In this document: positions 49,094 through 58,069 of the stretch, one piece after another
Layout of the letters: each line of letters opens with the position of its first letter
Numbering within the stretch: the stretch's first letter is position 1
Assembly: GCA_038146865.1 (NCBI GenBank)
Contig: JAYQSL010000006.1
Location: 363,870 to 427,869 of the forward strand
Origin: GCA-2709075 sp038146865
GTDB lineage: Bacteria > Pseudomonadota > Alphaproteobacteria > MPNO01 > UBA2964
Direction: 5' to 3'
Length of the DNA: 64,000 nucleotides
Position numbers and translations under genes: made by a program
Notes under the pieces: model-generated
Database searches by the model: none
What the model was told of the DNA's origin: nothing
The model's input: only the letters and a program-made list of their open reading frames with translations

Positions 49094-49987
49094 ATGAATT
49101 GGCTCCAAAATATTGAAGCGCGCTTTACTGCACCCACACGAGCAGCATTTTGGATCACGCTCGCAGGTTTGGGCTTTACCCTTACTATGATTAGTGTCAG
49201 AGAGGTCACTCCCGAACTTCATATATTGGAAGCCGTCCTATTTCGATGCCTCTTTGGTGTGGTGTTTATGGTCCCTTGGCTAATGAGGGTGGGGAAGACA
49301 GGCTTAAAAACCCTTCAGCCGACCTTGGTTATAACTCGAGGCGTGCTCGCATACTTTGTAAGTGGATTTTATTTTTTAGCTGCTACATTGGTTCCCCTGG
49401 CCGATATGGTCTCAATTACGTTTACTCGACCAATATTCGGCACAATTGCGGCGATCCTCGTATTACACGAAGTAGCGCATGCGAGACGTTGGTCTGCCAT
49501 CGGCTTCGGTTTTATCGGAATGCTGATTATCATTCGTCCTGGTTTCCAAGAAATCAACATGGGAATGCTTCTAGTTCTTGCAGGAGTAGTCATTCAAACT
49601 GGCAATACGATTATTGTAAAATTGCTTACCCGAACAGACTCACCAGACACTATAGCTTTTTATCATTCCCTAGTAATGATCCCTGTCGCAATAGTACCCG
49701 CATTAATAGTATGGATAACCCCAACGCTTGAGCAGTGGTGCTGGTTAATCGCCCTGGGTGCCACGGGCATGTTAACACAAAGGGCCCAGTCTCGCGCATT
49801 TGCGGCAGCCGATGCCTCCTATGTTCTGGCTCTCGCCTTTCTTCGACTACCGATTGCTGCCCTCATTGGTTTCCTAATATTCGATGAAGTCCCCGAGATT
49901 TGGGTTTGGATTGGAGCCGCCGTGATATGTACCTCCTCTACCTACATAGCTCGTCGTGAAGCTAAGATAATCAAGAAGCGGGGATAA
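49094..49987 (+). CDS. EamA family transporter (DMT superfamily), copy 1
   Basis: This 297-residue membrane protein has about ten hydrophobic helices arranged as two EamA repeats. Features include ITFTRPIFGTIAAILVL, IGFGFIGMLIIIRPGF and a C-terminal LRLPIAALIGFLIFDEVPE motif. It probably exports a small metabolite; the substrate cannot be read from sequence. It is followed after one base by a paralogue, so the two are co-transcribed and may function as a pair. Confidence 0.85.
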   Translation: MNWLQNIEARFTAPTRAAFWITLAGLGFTLTMISVREVTPELHILEAVLFRCLFGVVFMVPWLMRVGKTGLKTLQPTLVITRGVLAYFVSGFYFLAATLVPLADMVSITFTRPIFGTIAAILVLHEVAHARRWSAIGFGFIGMLIIIRPGFQEINMGMLLVLAGVVIQTGNTIIVKLLTRTDSPDTIAFYHSLVMIPVAIVPALIVWITPTLEQWCWLIALGATGMLTQRAQSRAFAAADASYVLALAFLRLPIAALIGFLIFDEVPEIWVWIGAAVICTSSTYIARREAKIIKKRG

Positions 49988-49988
49988 A

Positions 49989-50903
49989 ATGAACCCTATA
50001 AGTTACTTCGCGACATTTATAAAAAGGTGGCCTGCGGCGTCCCAGTGCGGAATGCTAATCATTTTATCCGGTTTCCTGATGACAACTCAGCTAGGGATCG
50101 TAAGATTAATTTCTGAAGAGATCAGTGTATTCGAAATCATTCTGTTTAGATCCTTATTCGGTTTAATCGCTATTTCGCCTGTTATTGCGGGTGGATTCCA
50201 AATTTATCTAAAGCCCAATCGTCCTGGGCTTGCAATTCTTTGCGGAGCACTTGCCTTCTTTGCAAGCACATTTCTTTATTTGGCTGCAAAACATTTACCT
50301 ATTGCTGACATCACCGCTATCCACTTCACACGACCTTTATTCGCAGCTTTACTCGCCGCATTAATTCTGAGAGAGGCTCTTCGTGGGGACCGAACAATCG
50401 CTCTTATTGCGGGGTTTATCGGAGCCGCTGTAATCATTCGACCAGGTGTAGTAGATCTAAATATAGGTGTCCTTTATGTGTTTGGCGTTGTAGCGGTCCA
50501 AAGTTGGAATCCCATCAATCGCAAACTCCTATCAAAAAGTGAGCACCCAGATACGGTCGCCATATGGAATATCCTGACAATCCTCCCTCTAGCCTTTATC
50601 GCTAGCCTATTCTTTTGGACCACCCCGACATTAGAGCAACTTGCCTGGATGGCTGTAATAGGACTTCTAGAACTTGCAAACCAACGCATTCTTAGTCGAG
50701 CCTACGTCCATGGCGATGCTATTTTGGTCGTCGCGCTTCATTATACGCGGCTCCCAATTGCGGCAGTTGTGGGCTTCATAATGTTTTCTGAATTTCCAGA
50801 AATCTGGATTTGGATCGGTGGCGGGATTATAGCCGGTGCAACCATCTTTTTGACCTTGAAAGAAAATAAATCCAAACCGATCGGCACGAAAGCTCAGAAA
50901 TAG
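49989..50903 (+). CDS. EamA family transporter (DMT superfamily), copy 2
   Basis: The 304-residue paralogue of the preceding gene shares IHFTRPLFAALLAALIL, IIRPGVVDLNIGVL, WTTPTLEQ and TRLPIAAVVGFIMFSEFPEIWIWIG with it at matching positions. It has ten predicted helices. Tandem duplication is the simplest explanation, although the copies have diverged considerably. The stop codon falls in a 12-bp palindrome before the convergent polA end. Confidence 0.85.
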   Translation: MNPISYFATFIKRWPAASQCGMLIILSGFLMTTQLGIVRLISEEISVFEIILFRSLFGLIAISPVIAGGFQIYLKPNRPGLAILCGALAFFASTFLYLAAKHLPIADITAIHFTRPLFAALLAALILREALRGDRTIALIAGFIGAAVIIRPGVVDLNIGVLYVFGVVAVQSWNPINRKLLSKSEHPDTVAIWNILTILPLAFIASLFFWTTPTLEQLAWMAVIGLLELANQRILSRAYVHGDAILVVALHYTRLPIAAVVGFIMFSEFPEIWIWIGGGIIAGATIFLTLKENKSKPIGTKAQK

Positions 50904-50911
50904 CCGGCTAT
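50900..50911. repeat. 12-bp palindrome ATAGCCGGCTAT between convergent genes
   Basis: A perfect palindrome includes the stop codon of the second EamA gene and ends 12 bp before the polA stop. It has no loop and no T run, so it is not a standard terminator. Confidence 0.4.
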
Positions 50912-50922
50912 CTGATAATTCT

Positions 50923-53712
50923 TTAATGCGCGTCAGCCCAAGATTTTCCCCAACCGGTATCGCAAACCAAAGGCACGGAGAGCGTTGCAGCGGACTCCAT
51001 AGTGGTCTTCACTGCTGCAACCGTAGCGTCCAATTCATTTTCTGGAACCTCAAAAATCAATTCATCATGGACTTGAAGTAACATTTTTGCACTAAGATTA
51101 AAGTTTTCTAGTGCCACAGGCATCCGGATCATCGCCTTTTTAATGATGTCAGCGGCAGCCCCCTGAAGTGGGGCGTTGATGGCAGCACGTTCGTGAAAAT
51201 TTCTTCTTGCGGGATTTTTATCATTTATCCCAGGCATATATACGCGTCTACCAAAAATCGTGGAAACGAAGCCGTTTTGTCGGGCAAATTCTTTTGTTCT
51301 CTCCATGTAATCTCGCACGCCCGGATATTTCTCAAAGTACGCATCAATATATGATTTGGCATCGCCCTGCGAAATCGAGAGCTGTTTCGCCAAACCAAAA
51401 GCAGAGATGCCGTAAATAATTCCAAAATTGATAGCTTTAGCGCGACTGCGAGTGGCAGGGTCAAGTTCATTAACAGGGATGCCAAAGACATCACTGGCGG
51501 TAGCAGCATGAATATCTGAACCCTTTTCAAAAGCGTCCTTTAGCGCCTCGATGTTAGCGACGTGAGCTAACAATCTCAATTCGATCTGAGAATAATCAGC
51601 AGACAAAAGCACAAACCCGTTTTTTGCAATAAATGCCTCCCGTATCTTTCGGCCGTCCTCAGTTCTAACAGGAATATTCTGTAAGTTTGGATCATTCGAG
51701 GAGAGGCGACCGGTAGATGCTATAGCCTGGGAATATGAAGTGTGGACCCGACCGGTTACCGGGTTAATCTCTCGAACAAGCGCATCAGTATAGGTGCTTT
51801 TTAATTTGGAAAGTTGTCGCCAATCCAATACCTTTTCGGCCACCTCATACCCCTCAGCAGCCAACCCCTCAAGGATTTCTGCCCCAGTTGCATAGGCCCC
51901 CGTTTTGCCCTTCTTACCGCCTGCCAACCCCATTTCGTCGAACAGAACTTCACCCAACTGTTTGGGTGACCCGATATTAAATTCACGGCCCGCCATTTCA
52001 TGGATCTTGTCACTCAACTCAAGAATGCGCTTCTCAAAATCGTCGGACAGTGTCTGCAAGTGATTTGCATCAACCAAAATCCCTTCAGATTCCATGTCTT
52101 GTAAAACCGCAATAAGAGGACGTTCTATTCTTTCGTAAACTTTGGAGAACTTTTCAGTCACCAATCGCGGTTTTAGTCTTTTATGCAGAGACAGTGTTAT
52201 CTCCGCATCCTCGGCCGCATACTCCAGTGCTTGATCTAAAGGCACTTCCGCAAAGGTAATCTTATTTCGACCAGTTCCAGTCACATCACTATATTTTATT
52301 GTTTGGCGATCGAGTAGGACTCTGGCCAACTCATCCATACCGTGACTATGCGCCCCGCCCTCCAAAACATAGGAGAGCAACATGGTATCATCTAGGGAGT
52401 AAATTTTAATCCCATAACGGGCAAAAACCTCTGAGTCATATTTTGCATTATGCAGAATTTTGAGGACACCAGCGCCCTCCAAAACAGGTCGGAGAACCTC
52501 TAACGCCACCTCTAAATCGATCTGACTAGGAAGTCTGGACTGATCTTTTAACTCTTCGCCACCAAGATTTAACGTGTGTTGCGGCGGCCCCGACACATGA
52601 GCTAGAGGGATATAACATGCGCTCGCACCTTCAACAGGTTCCGAGAGAGCTAGTGACACGCCCACCAAATTGGCATTCAGGCTATCAAGTGAGTCTGTCT
52701 CAGTATCCACCGCGACAACCCCTTGCAGGACTGCTGAGTCAGCCCATTTCTGAAGTAGCTCGGTGTTCTGCACTAATGCGTAGCGCACCGGAGAGTCGTC
52801 TATTTCATTGCCTTCCACTTTAGGTCCTTTAGCAGCAAAATCAGGAGAGCCCAATTCTGCTCGAACCCGAGATAAAAGTGACTTAAAACCCTGCGTTTCA
52901 AGAAAGCTAATTAGAGTCTCCGGGTCAGGATCCTTCAATTTAAAACTGTTATATTCTGCCTTAACCGGCGCATCCTGGGCCAAGCGTACTAATTCTCGAG
53001 ATACTCTCGCTTGGTCCGCAAACTCGATCAGATTTTGTCTGCGCTTTGGCTGTTTTATGTCTTCCGCGTGCGCTAGGAGATTATCTAAATCACCATATTC
53101 GGTTATCAGTTGTGCGGCTGTTTTGATGCCGATTCCAGGGACACCAGGCACATTATCCGTAGAATCGCCGGCTAGGGACTGCACATCGACCACCCTATTG
53201 GGATGGACACCAAATCTCTTCTCTACTTCGGCATATGATATCCGAGTATTTTTCATTGGGTCCATCATCGAAATATTATCATCAATGAGCTGCATCAAAT
53301 CCTTGTCACTCGAGACCACAGTAACCCGATGCCCATCAGCAGCTGCTTTTTTTGAATAGGTCGCGATTAAATCATCAGCTTCAAAGCCCTCCATTTCCGC
53401 TTGGGGCAACCCAAATGCCGATACAGCCTCCCTGATCAAAGCGAATTGAGGCACCAGGTCGTCGGGAGGAGGCGGTCGATTTGCTTTATAAGCGTCATAA
53501 ATCTCAGTCCGAAACGTTTTGCGGGCTGTGTCAAAAATTACCCCTAACCAATCAGCTTCTAAATCATCGACGAGCTTCAAGACCATGGAGGTGAAACCAT
53601 AAACTGCATTTACGGGCGTTCCGTCAGGACGACTCATAGGCGGCAGCGCATGATAAGCCCTAAAAATATAACCCGAGCCATCTATCAGAATTAGATGCTT
53701 CTTATCTTCCAT
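50923..53712 (-). CDS. polA: DNA polymerase I
   Basis: The 929-residue protein has three domains: an N-terminal 5'-3' exonuclease (LILIDGSGYIFRAYHALP; GDSTDNVPGVPGIGIKTA), a 3'-5' exonuclease with VAVDTETDSLDS and the later AEDAEITL region, and the polymerase with motif A LLSADYSQIELRLLAH, the fingers helix RSRAKAINFGIIYG and motif C LLQVHDELIFEVPE. It fills gaps and removes RNA primers. The length is normal. Confidence 0.97.
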   Translation of the reverse strand: MEDKKHLILIDGSGYIFRAYHALPPMSRPDGTPVNAVYGFTSMVLKLVDDLEADWLGVIFDTARKTFRTEIYDAYKANRPPPPDDLVPQFALIREAVSAFGLPQAEMEGFEADDLIATYSKKAAADGHRVTVVSSDKDLMQLIDDNISMMDPMKNTRISYAEVEKRFGVHPNRVVDVQSLAGDSTDNVPGVPGIGIKTAAQLITEYGDLDNLLAHAEDIKQPKRRQNLIEFADQARVSRELVRLAQDAPVKAEYNSFKLKDPDPETLISFLETQGFKSLLSRVRAELGSPDFAAKGPKVEGNEIDDSPVRYALVQNTELLQKWADSAVLQGVVAVDTETDSLDSLNANLVGVSLALSEPVEGASACYIPLAHVSGPPQHTLNLGGEELKDQSRLPSQIDLEVALEVLRPVLEGAGVLKILHNAKYDSEVFARYGIKIYSLDDTMLLSYVLEGGAHSHGMDELARVLLDRQTIKYSDVTGTGRNKITFAEVPLDQALEYAAEDAEITLSLHKRLKPRLVTEKFSKVYERIERPLIAVLQDMESEGILVDANHLQTLSDDFEKRILELSDKIHEMAGREFNIGSPKQLGEVLFDEMGLAGGKKGKTGAYATGAEILEGLAAEGYEVAEKVLDWRQLSKLKSTYTDALVREINPVTGRVHTSYSQAIASTGRLSSNDPNLQNIPVRTEDGRKIREAFIAKNGFVLLSADYSQIELRLLAHVANIEALKDAFEKGSDIHAATASDVFGIPVNELDPATRSRAKAINFGIIYGISAFGLAKQLSISQGDAKSYIDAYFEKYPGVRDYMERTKEFARQNGFVSTIFGRRVYMPGINDKNPARRNFHERAAINAPLQGAAADIIKKAMIRMPVALENFNLSAKMLLQVHDELIFEVPENELDATVAAVKTTMESAATLSVPLVCDTGWGKSWADAH

Positions 53713-53744
53713 TTTTTGGCTACGTATTACTCAACTGTTAACCA

Positions 53745-53948
53745 TCAATGGCCAGTAGGATCGACAATCCCAGCTTTTAAGACATATAGCCTATCGCAGT
53801 AACCGCATTCGGCTTGCCCATTCTTAAGAGTAAGGAATACTCTAGGGTGTCCCAGGGTACCCCCTCCGCCATCGCAAGCAACCGTTAGTTTATCTACCTC
53901 TATTCTCTCGGACGGCTCCGGAATATTTTTTGATACTTCAGAATCCAT
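53745..53948 (-). CDS. zinc-finger domain-containing protein (CHCC type)
   Basis: The 67-residue protein ends in the CHCC zinc-binding pattern: VACDGGGGTLGHPRVFL supplies Cys and His and AECGYCDRLYVL supplies two Cys. The family includes mitochondrial NDUFS6, the 13-kDa complex I accessory subunit. It lies just upstream of polA on the same strand (32 bp), a common alphaproteobacterial neighbour. Confidence 0.9.
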   Translation of the reverse strand: MDSEVSKNIPEPSERIEVDKLTVACDGGGGTLGHPRVFLTLKNGQAECGYCDRLYVLKAGIVDPTGH

Positions 53949-54060
53949 AGAAATTATCTCAAAGAATTACGTTCATTTGACCCTTGGAAAAATGGATGAT
54001 AACCGAACCGGAAGGTTTAGCAAACTAAGCGAAAGATATCCATTTTCCGATGATTAAACC

Positions 54061-55096
54061 ATGAGAGATGCTGAAATTCCGACCCTTCCAGACAATGCAA
54101 TTGAGATCAAAGATCTTACAAAAATTTATGCAGCGAGAGACCGGGAGAAGGCAGTAAAAGCTCTTGACCAGGTAAACCTGACGATCCCTCGAGGGTCCAT
54201 TTTTGGACTGTTAGGGCCAAATGGGGCGGGAAAATCGACCACAATTAATATTCTTGCCGGGCTAACTATAGAAACAGCAGGAACTGTTAAAATTTGGGGC
54301 TTCGACCTTAAACAAGAAATGCGAATGGCACGCGCTTCTATTGGAATCGTGCCACAAGAAGTAAATCTAGATGCTTTTTTTTCCCCTCGGGAGGTATTGG
54401 AGTTTCAAGCAGGACTTTATGGGGTTCCAAAGCAGGAACGGGTAACTGCGGAACTGCTTCAAAGCCATGCGGCTTGAAGAAAAAGCAGACGCTTATGCGA
54501 GATCACTCTCCGGGGGCATGAAACGACGGCTTTTAATAGCAAAAGCATTAGTCCATTCACCGCCAGTGTTAGTGCTCGATGAACCCACCGCTGGTGTCGA
54601 CGTCGAGCTAAGGCAACAGCTCTGGTCTTATGTAAAACAATTAAATTCAGAGGGCGTAACGATTGTTTTAACAACTCATTACTTGGAAGAGGCCCAAGAA
54701 TTATGCGATCAAATTGCGATCATAAATCACGGACAGGTTGTAGCGTGTAATGACACACCTTCTCTGATTTCAGAGATTGACCAAAGGAAGCTTCTCGTGA
54801 ACCTATCCTCACCCATAGAAAAACTCAGTTCCAGATTAATTGGTTTCGGAGGAAAATTAGAATCTCCCAATCAACTCGTTTTTAATTTTTCACCCAGTAA
54901 ATTCAGCGCAGGGGAAATTATTTCTCAGATAGTAGCTGAGGACCTCGAGATCAGCGATTTAATATCTGAGGAGTCGCGCCTTGAAGATCTATTTGTCAGA
55001 ATTACTGGCCTCGATACCCACCAAGCTGGGTCGGCCGGAGAAAATGATCTTGAGGCTGGGGTTGCATCAATCGCGCGCGGAAAACCGACGATCTAA
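54061..55096 (+). pseudogene. ABC transporter ATP-binding protein (ABC-2 type), frameshifted
   Basis: The first frame (54061 to about 54460) gives Walker A FGLLGPNGAGKSTTIN and Q-loop IGIVPQEVNLDAFF; it then stops at 54477. The second frame (from about 54464) gives signature SLSGGMKRRLLIAKAL, Walker B VLVLDEPTAGVD and the H-loop TTHYLEEAQELC, ending at 55096. Removing one A from the AAA at 54461-54463 restores a continuous protein of about 345 residues with family-like ELLQAMRLEEKADAYA across the join. It is either a recent pseudogene or a sequence error. No permease gene is adjacent. Confidence 0.8.
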
Positions 55097-55277
55097 CCAC
55101 ACAAGCCGTTGGATCATAGAAGTAACCCAATTATTCATTCTAGCAGGCCAGAGGTTCTGCGGGAGAAGGAGATCCTCATAGTTGCGGACTTTAAGTCTAT
55201 TTTGAGCTTTTCCAGTCTATTCAACCGCACCATTCTTTTGTTAACTATAAGGCATGACTGGCGTTTGTTTAAATTAA

Positions 55278-55354
55278 GCACCCGTAGCTCAGCTGGATAG
55301 AGTGCTGCCCTCCGAAGGCAGAGGTCACAGGTTCGAATCCTGTCGGGTGCGCCA
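55278..55354 (+). tRNA. tRNA-Arg (anticodon CCG)
   Basis: A 77-nt tRNA. The acceptor GCACCCG pairs with CGGGTGC, followed by G and an encoded CCA. The anticodon arm CTGCC-CTCCGAA-GGCAG has CCG at 34-36, and the T arm is ACAGGTTCGAATCCTGT. Its last 45 bp are the left copy of the integration repeat, so the element regenerates the complete tRNA. Confidence 0.95.
55310..55354 (+). repeat. attachment site, left copy (tRNA-Arg 3' part)
   Basis: These 45 bases, from the anticodon loop to the CCA end, recur without mismatch at 58797-58841. Bases on either side differ. This is the normal signature of a tyrosine-integrase attachment core in the 3' half of a tRNA gene. Confidence 0.93.
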
Positions 55355-55422
55355 TATTTTTCTATTTTAGTTCAGTTGGTTAGCAGACTTTAGGTTCAGT
55401 CTGTTTTCAGAAAAATGCAGAA

Positions 55423-55443
55423 TTGACACAGATTTGACACAGA
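55423..55443 (+). promoter_or_regulatory. paired TTGACACAGA sites, left end of element (putative integrase arm sites)
   Basis: Two exact TTGACACAGA copies begin at 55423 and 55434, 11 bp apart (one helical turn), between the attachment core and the integrase start. An almost identical pair lies at the other end of the element at 58695-58715. Arm-type integrase or excisionase binding is the likely role; autoregulation of the integrase promoter is also possible. Confidence 0.6.
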
Positions 55444-55456
55444 AAGAGGTCAAATC

Positions 55457-56443
55457 ATGGGTTGTGTGCGCAAAAGAGGTAAATCGTGGAATGCACAGGT
55501 GCGCCTTGCTGGTTGGAGAAGTTTCACAAAAACATTCCCCAGTAAATCGGATGCAATCTCATGGGTTAATGAATTAGAACGCAAACTCAGGTCTGCTCAT
55601 ACACCCGAGACAAAACCTTCAAGAAAAATCCTGATTAAAGAACTCATTAAACGATATGTCAGCGACATCTCTCCTACCCATAAGGGGGTGATACCCGAAA
55701 CCTATCGTTTAAATGCTATTAGCAGAACATGGGTCGGGGATTTAGATGTTAGATATCTAACTAATACCCACTTTAACGAATACAGAGATTGGAGACTGAG
55801 AAAAGTCTCTAATGGAACTGTCCGTTCAGAACTCGCTATGCTCAAAAGAGTCATAGAAACAGCAAAACGCCGATGGGATTGTTCCATTCCTTACAACCCA
55901 CTTACAGAGATTGAGTTTCCTCCCAGTTCAAGACCAAGAAATAGACGCCTCAGGGGAGATGAAAAAGAGAGACTTCTGGTTGCTGCATCCTCTCAGAGAA
56001 ATATTTACGTCAAACCCATTATTGAGTTTGCGGTAGAGACAGGGATGAGACGCTCTGAGATTCTAAAACTACTCTGGGAGGATATAGATTTTGAGAAAAG
56101 ATTTGCGCTTCTCTATGACACCAAGAATGGAGAGGACAGACGAGTTCCTCTTACAAGGCAATGCATGAAGGTCTTAGAGACAATCAGAAAACCATCGGGG
56201 TCGGTCTTTCCCATCGCAGAAAACTGCATCCGATTAGCATGGGAAAGAGTGAGGTCAAAAGCAGGAATAAACGACCTTCGGTTCCATGACCTTAGACACG
56301 AAGCGGTGTCTCGTTTCTTTGAGATGGGAATGTCTGTTCCAGAGGTGGCGCTTATCTCAGGTCATAAAGATGTGAGACAACTGTTACGATATACACACCT
56401 CAGTCCCGAGTCCTTGAAAGACAAATACGAGGCATTCCAATAG
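55457..56443 (+). CDS. int: tyrosine-type site-specific integrase (element 1)
   Basis: The 328-residue tyrosine recombinase has catalytic residues Arg198 (TGMRRSEI), Lys223 (DTKNG), His277 and Arg280 (FHDLRHEA), His303 (SGHKD) and Tyr312 (RYTHLS). The N-terminal arm-binding and core-binding regions are present. It starts 103 bp after tRNA-Arg and has all six catalytic residues, so it can be active. It is related to the second integrase at 58920, most clearly in the C-terminal third. Confidence 0.95.
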   Translation: MGCVRKRGKSWNAQVRLAGWRSFTKTFPSKSDAISWVNELERKLRSAHTPETKPSRKILIKELIKRYVSDISPTHKGVIPETYRLNAISRTWVGDLDVRYLTNTHFNEYRDWRLRKVSNGTVRSELAMLKRVIETAKRRWDCSIPYNPLTEIEFPPSSRPRNRRLRGDEKERLLVAASSQRNIYVKPIIEFAVETGMRRSEILKLLWEDIDFEKRFALLYDTKNGEDRRVPLTRQCMKVLETIRKPSGSVFPIAENCIRLAWERVRSKAGINDLRFHDLRHEAVSRFFEMGMSVPEVALISGHKDVRQLLRYTHLSPESLKDKYEAFQ

Positions 56444-56444
56444 T

Positions 56445-56513
56445 GTTGGGTTTGATGCGTCGAAGATTGCAAAACAGTTGGGGATTGGAGTGGCATCTGT
56501 TGGTCGATACAGC
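56445..56513 (+). pseudogene. serine recombinase C-terminal HTH remnant
   Basis: Directly after the integrase stop, one frame reads VGFDASKIAKQLGIGVASVG, matching the resolvase/invertase C-terminal helix-turn-helix (GxxxxxIAKxLGIGxxSVxR). No catalytic domain precedes it, so it is only a fragment. Confidence 0.6.
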
Positions 56514-56687
56514 GTTGGATGTTTGATCCAACAAAAACTCTCCCTTACACCTGAACAGTCAAACACAATGACATCAGTGATTGGTCGAGGGGCTCTTCAC
56601 CACAAATCTGGTTGGGATAATGCAACGACACATTTCAAACTGGATTGATCGTTCTGGAACAGGAGTGTCATTCAACGGGAATACCCG

Positions 56688-56900
56688 TCCAACCGAATGG
56701 ATATTGTAATGAGTAGGCGCAGAATAGGTGTCCAATCTCTTTTTTGAAACCAAACGGTCACAGGTGTTGGGTTCACCATAAACCAATAGAACCCCTGCAC
56801 CATCTTGGGTGAGCATATCTATTCCGAATTTTATGAGGTTTGAACCAACACCTTGTTTCTGATTTTCTGGAGAGACAGCAATGGAGCAAGAATGTATCAG
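56688..56900 (-). pseudogene. GNAT N-acetyltransferase fragment
   Basis: The minus strand encodes LIHSCSIAVSPENQKQGVGS followed by NLIKFGIDMLTQDGAGVLLV and YGEPN. That is the acetyl-CoA-binding motif A (Q-x-x-G-x-G/S) and following strand of a GNAT acetyltransferase. The N-terminal third is absent and the C-terminal end runs into unrelated sequence, so the gene is truncated on both sides. The open frame itself spans 56574-56951. Confidence 0.65.
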
Positions 56901-56921
56901 AGATCCTGAGTCAGATTTGTA

Positions 56922-57323
56922 CGAAATTGGACGAGGCGTTGAAGGACACAAGCGGCGACTTGATTATCAAGTCCGCAACTAATGACTTGTTTCGCAGATG
57001 CGCAGTACAATCTGGGTTTTATGTACAAGAACGGACAAGGCGTTGTTCAGGACTACAAAGAAGCGGTGAAGTGGTATCGCAAGTCCGCAGAACAAGGGAA
57101 TGCACTAGCGCAGTCCAATCTGGGTTTTATGTACGACAACGGACAAGGCGTTGTTCAGGACTTTGTGAGAGCGCATATGTGGTACAATCTTGGGGGTTCT
57201 AATGGGAACAAAACAGGGTCAAAGAACAGAGATTTGATTGCAAAAGAGATGACCCCTGCACAAATCGCAGAGGCACAAAAACTCGCACGAAAGTGCGTCC
57301 GTAAAAAATACAAAGGGTGTTGA
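56922..57323 (+). pseudogene. Sel1-repeat protein, 5'-truncated
   Basis: From an ATG at 56982 the frame encodes ADAQYNLGFMYKNGQGVVQD, a second repeat NLGFMYDNGQGVVQDF and the family-typical tail MTPAQIAEAQKLARKC. Upstream, 56922-56980 is a degraded third repeat: the DNA GGACGAGGCGTTG...AAGTCCGCAA resembles the intact repeats but has indels. There is no ribosome-binding site before 56982. Sel1 proteins act as protein-interaction scaffolds; this copy is a decayed C-terminal piece. Confidence 0.7.
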
Positions 57324-57324
57324 G

Positions 57325-57654
57325 TCACCTCTTTTTCATTCCCGCATACACCAACGCAGATAAGACAAGGTTCTGACGAGATTGAACTAACATTACCTCT
57401 GATAGTTCAATAATCTTTTCTTCTATATTCCTGGCACTCTTCACCCTTTGCATCAGGGACTTCACTTTGTTGTGGTCTTTGAGAATGTATCCAATCGCAA
57501 TAGCAGGTGCGACAGACCTTATGTTGAGTTCTGATAATAACTCTTCCCCAAACTCTCCATTCTCTTCTGGGGGAAGTGTGAACAGGTCGTCTGGGAAAGA
57601 GTTTGAGTCAAAGGAGTTGTCAGCATCATCTAGAAACGATTTAAAACTATGCAT
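57325..57654 (-). CDS. hypothetical protein, 109 aa
   Basis: I do not recognise this gene. The N-terminal half is acidic and Ser/Asp/Phe-rich (SFLDDADNSFDSNSF, then PPEENGEFGEELL). The C-terminal half is predicted helical with several basic residues (DHNKVKSLMQRVKSARNIEE). An AGAAAAGGG site precedes the ATG. It is the last gene of a small operon after the ribbon-helix-helix gene and has no membrane segment. The codons do not suggest decay. Confidence 0.6.
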   Translation of the reverse strand: MHSFKSFLDDADNSFDSNSFPDDLFTLPPEENGEFGEELLSELNIRSVAPAIAIGYILKDHNKVKSLMQRVKSARNIEEKIIELSEVMLVQSRQNLVLSALVYAGMKKR

Positions 57655-57714
57655 TTTGAACCCTTTTCTAATGGTGTTTTCTGTTGGAGTTCGTTCTGAC
57701 AGAAACTGACATAC

Positions 57715-57900
57715 TCATCTTTCAATCATCCATTGAAGAGGTCTTTGGTGTTGATACTTCTCTTCCAGAGATTGAATCTCTCGCACAACACTTCGTCTGC
57801 ACACATCACTGATTGTTAGCATTTCATCTTTTGCAACTTGATATAATCGGTCCTTCAAAGGTTCTGGCACTCGAAAGGATATTTGTGGGTTCTCAATCAT
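57715..57900 (-). CDS. ribbon-helix-helix DNA-binding protein, 61 aa
   Basis: The N terminus ISFRVPEPLKDRLYQVAK followed by LTISDVCRRSVVREI fits the RHH fold of CopG/Arc-type regulators (beta strand, two helices). A textbook AGGAGG lies 12 bases before the ATG. The start overlaps the stop of the 48-aa gene by 8 bp. It probably represses its own operon or an element gene; it could be an antitoxin, but the 109-aa partner has no known toxin signature. Confidence 0.7.
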   Translation of the reverse strand: MIENPQISFRVPEPLKDRLYQVAKDEMLTISDVCRRSVVREIQSLEEKYQHQRPLQWMIER

Positions 57901-58039
57901 TTGTTTTATGACCTCCTAATGTTTGTTCTATCAGTGTCCTGATGGTTCTATTTAGAAGGTTCCATTCGTCTTGGGTGTAAGGACGGTAATAGGATTCTGA
58001 TTGAGGACACCAAAGTATTGGTTGGTCTAGTTCATTCAT
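57893..58039 (-). CDS. hypothetical protein, 48 aa
   Basis: This short gene encodes MNELDQPILWCPQSESYYRP followed by YTQDEWNLLNRTIRTLIEQ and a short tail. An AAGGAACA site sits eight bases before the ATG. It overlaps the RHH gene start and is the first gene of that operon. I do not recognise a family. The charged and aromatic composition with good codons and a ribosome-binding site support a real gene. Confidence 0.55.
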   Translation of the reverse strand: MNELDQPILWCPQSESYYRPYTQDEWNLLNRTIRTLIEQTLGGHKTND

Positions 58040-58069
58040 TTATTTGTTCCTTATTCTTGTTATTAATTC

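Noticed and set aside
50900..50911. Terminator between the second EamA gene and polA
   Set aside because: The 12-bp palindrome has no loop and no T tract, so it does not meet intrinsic-terminator criteria.
56840..57202. Plus-strand frame of 120 codons over the Sel1 region
   Set aside because: It is the wrong frame of the Sel1 repeats; the repeated RTRRCSGL text simply mirrors the repeat DNA.
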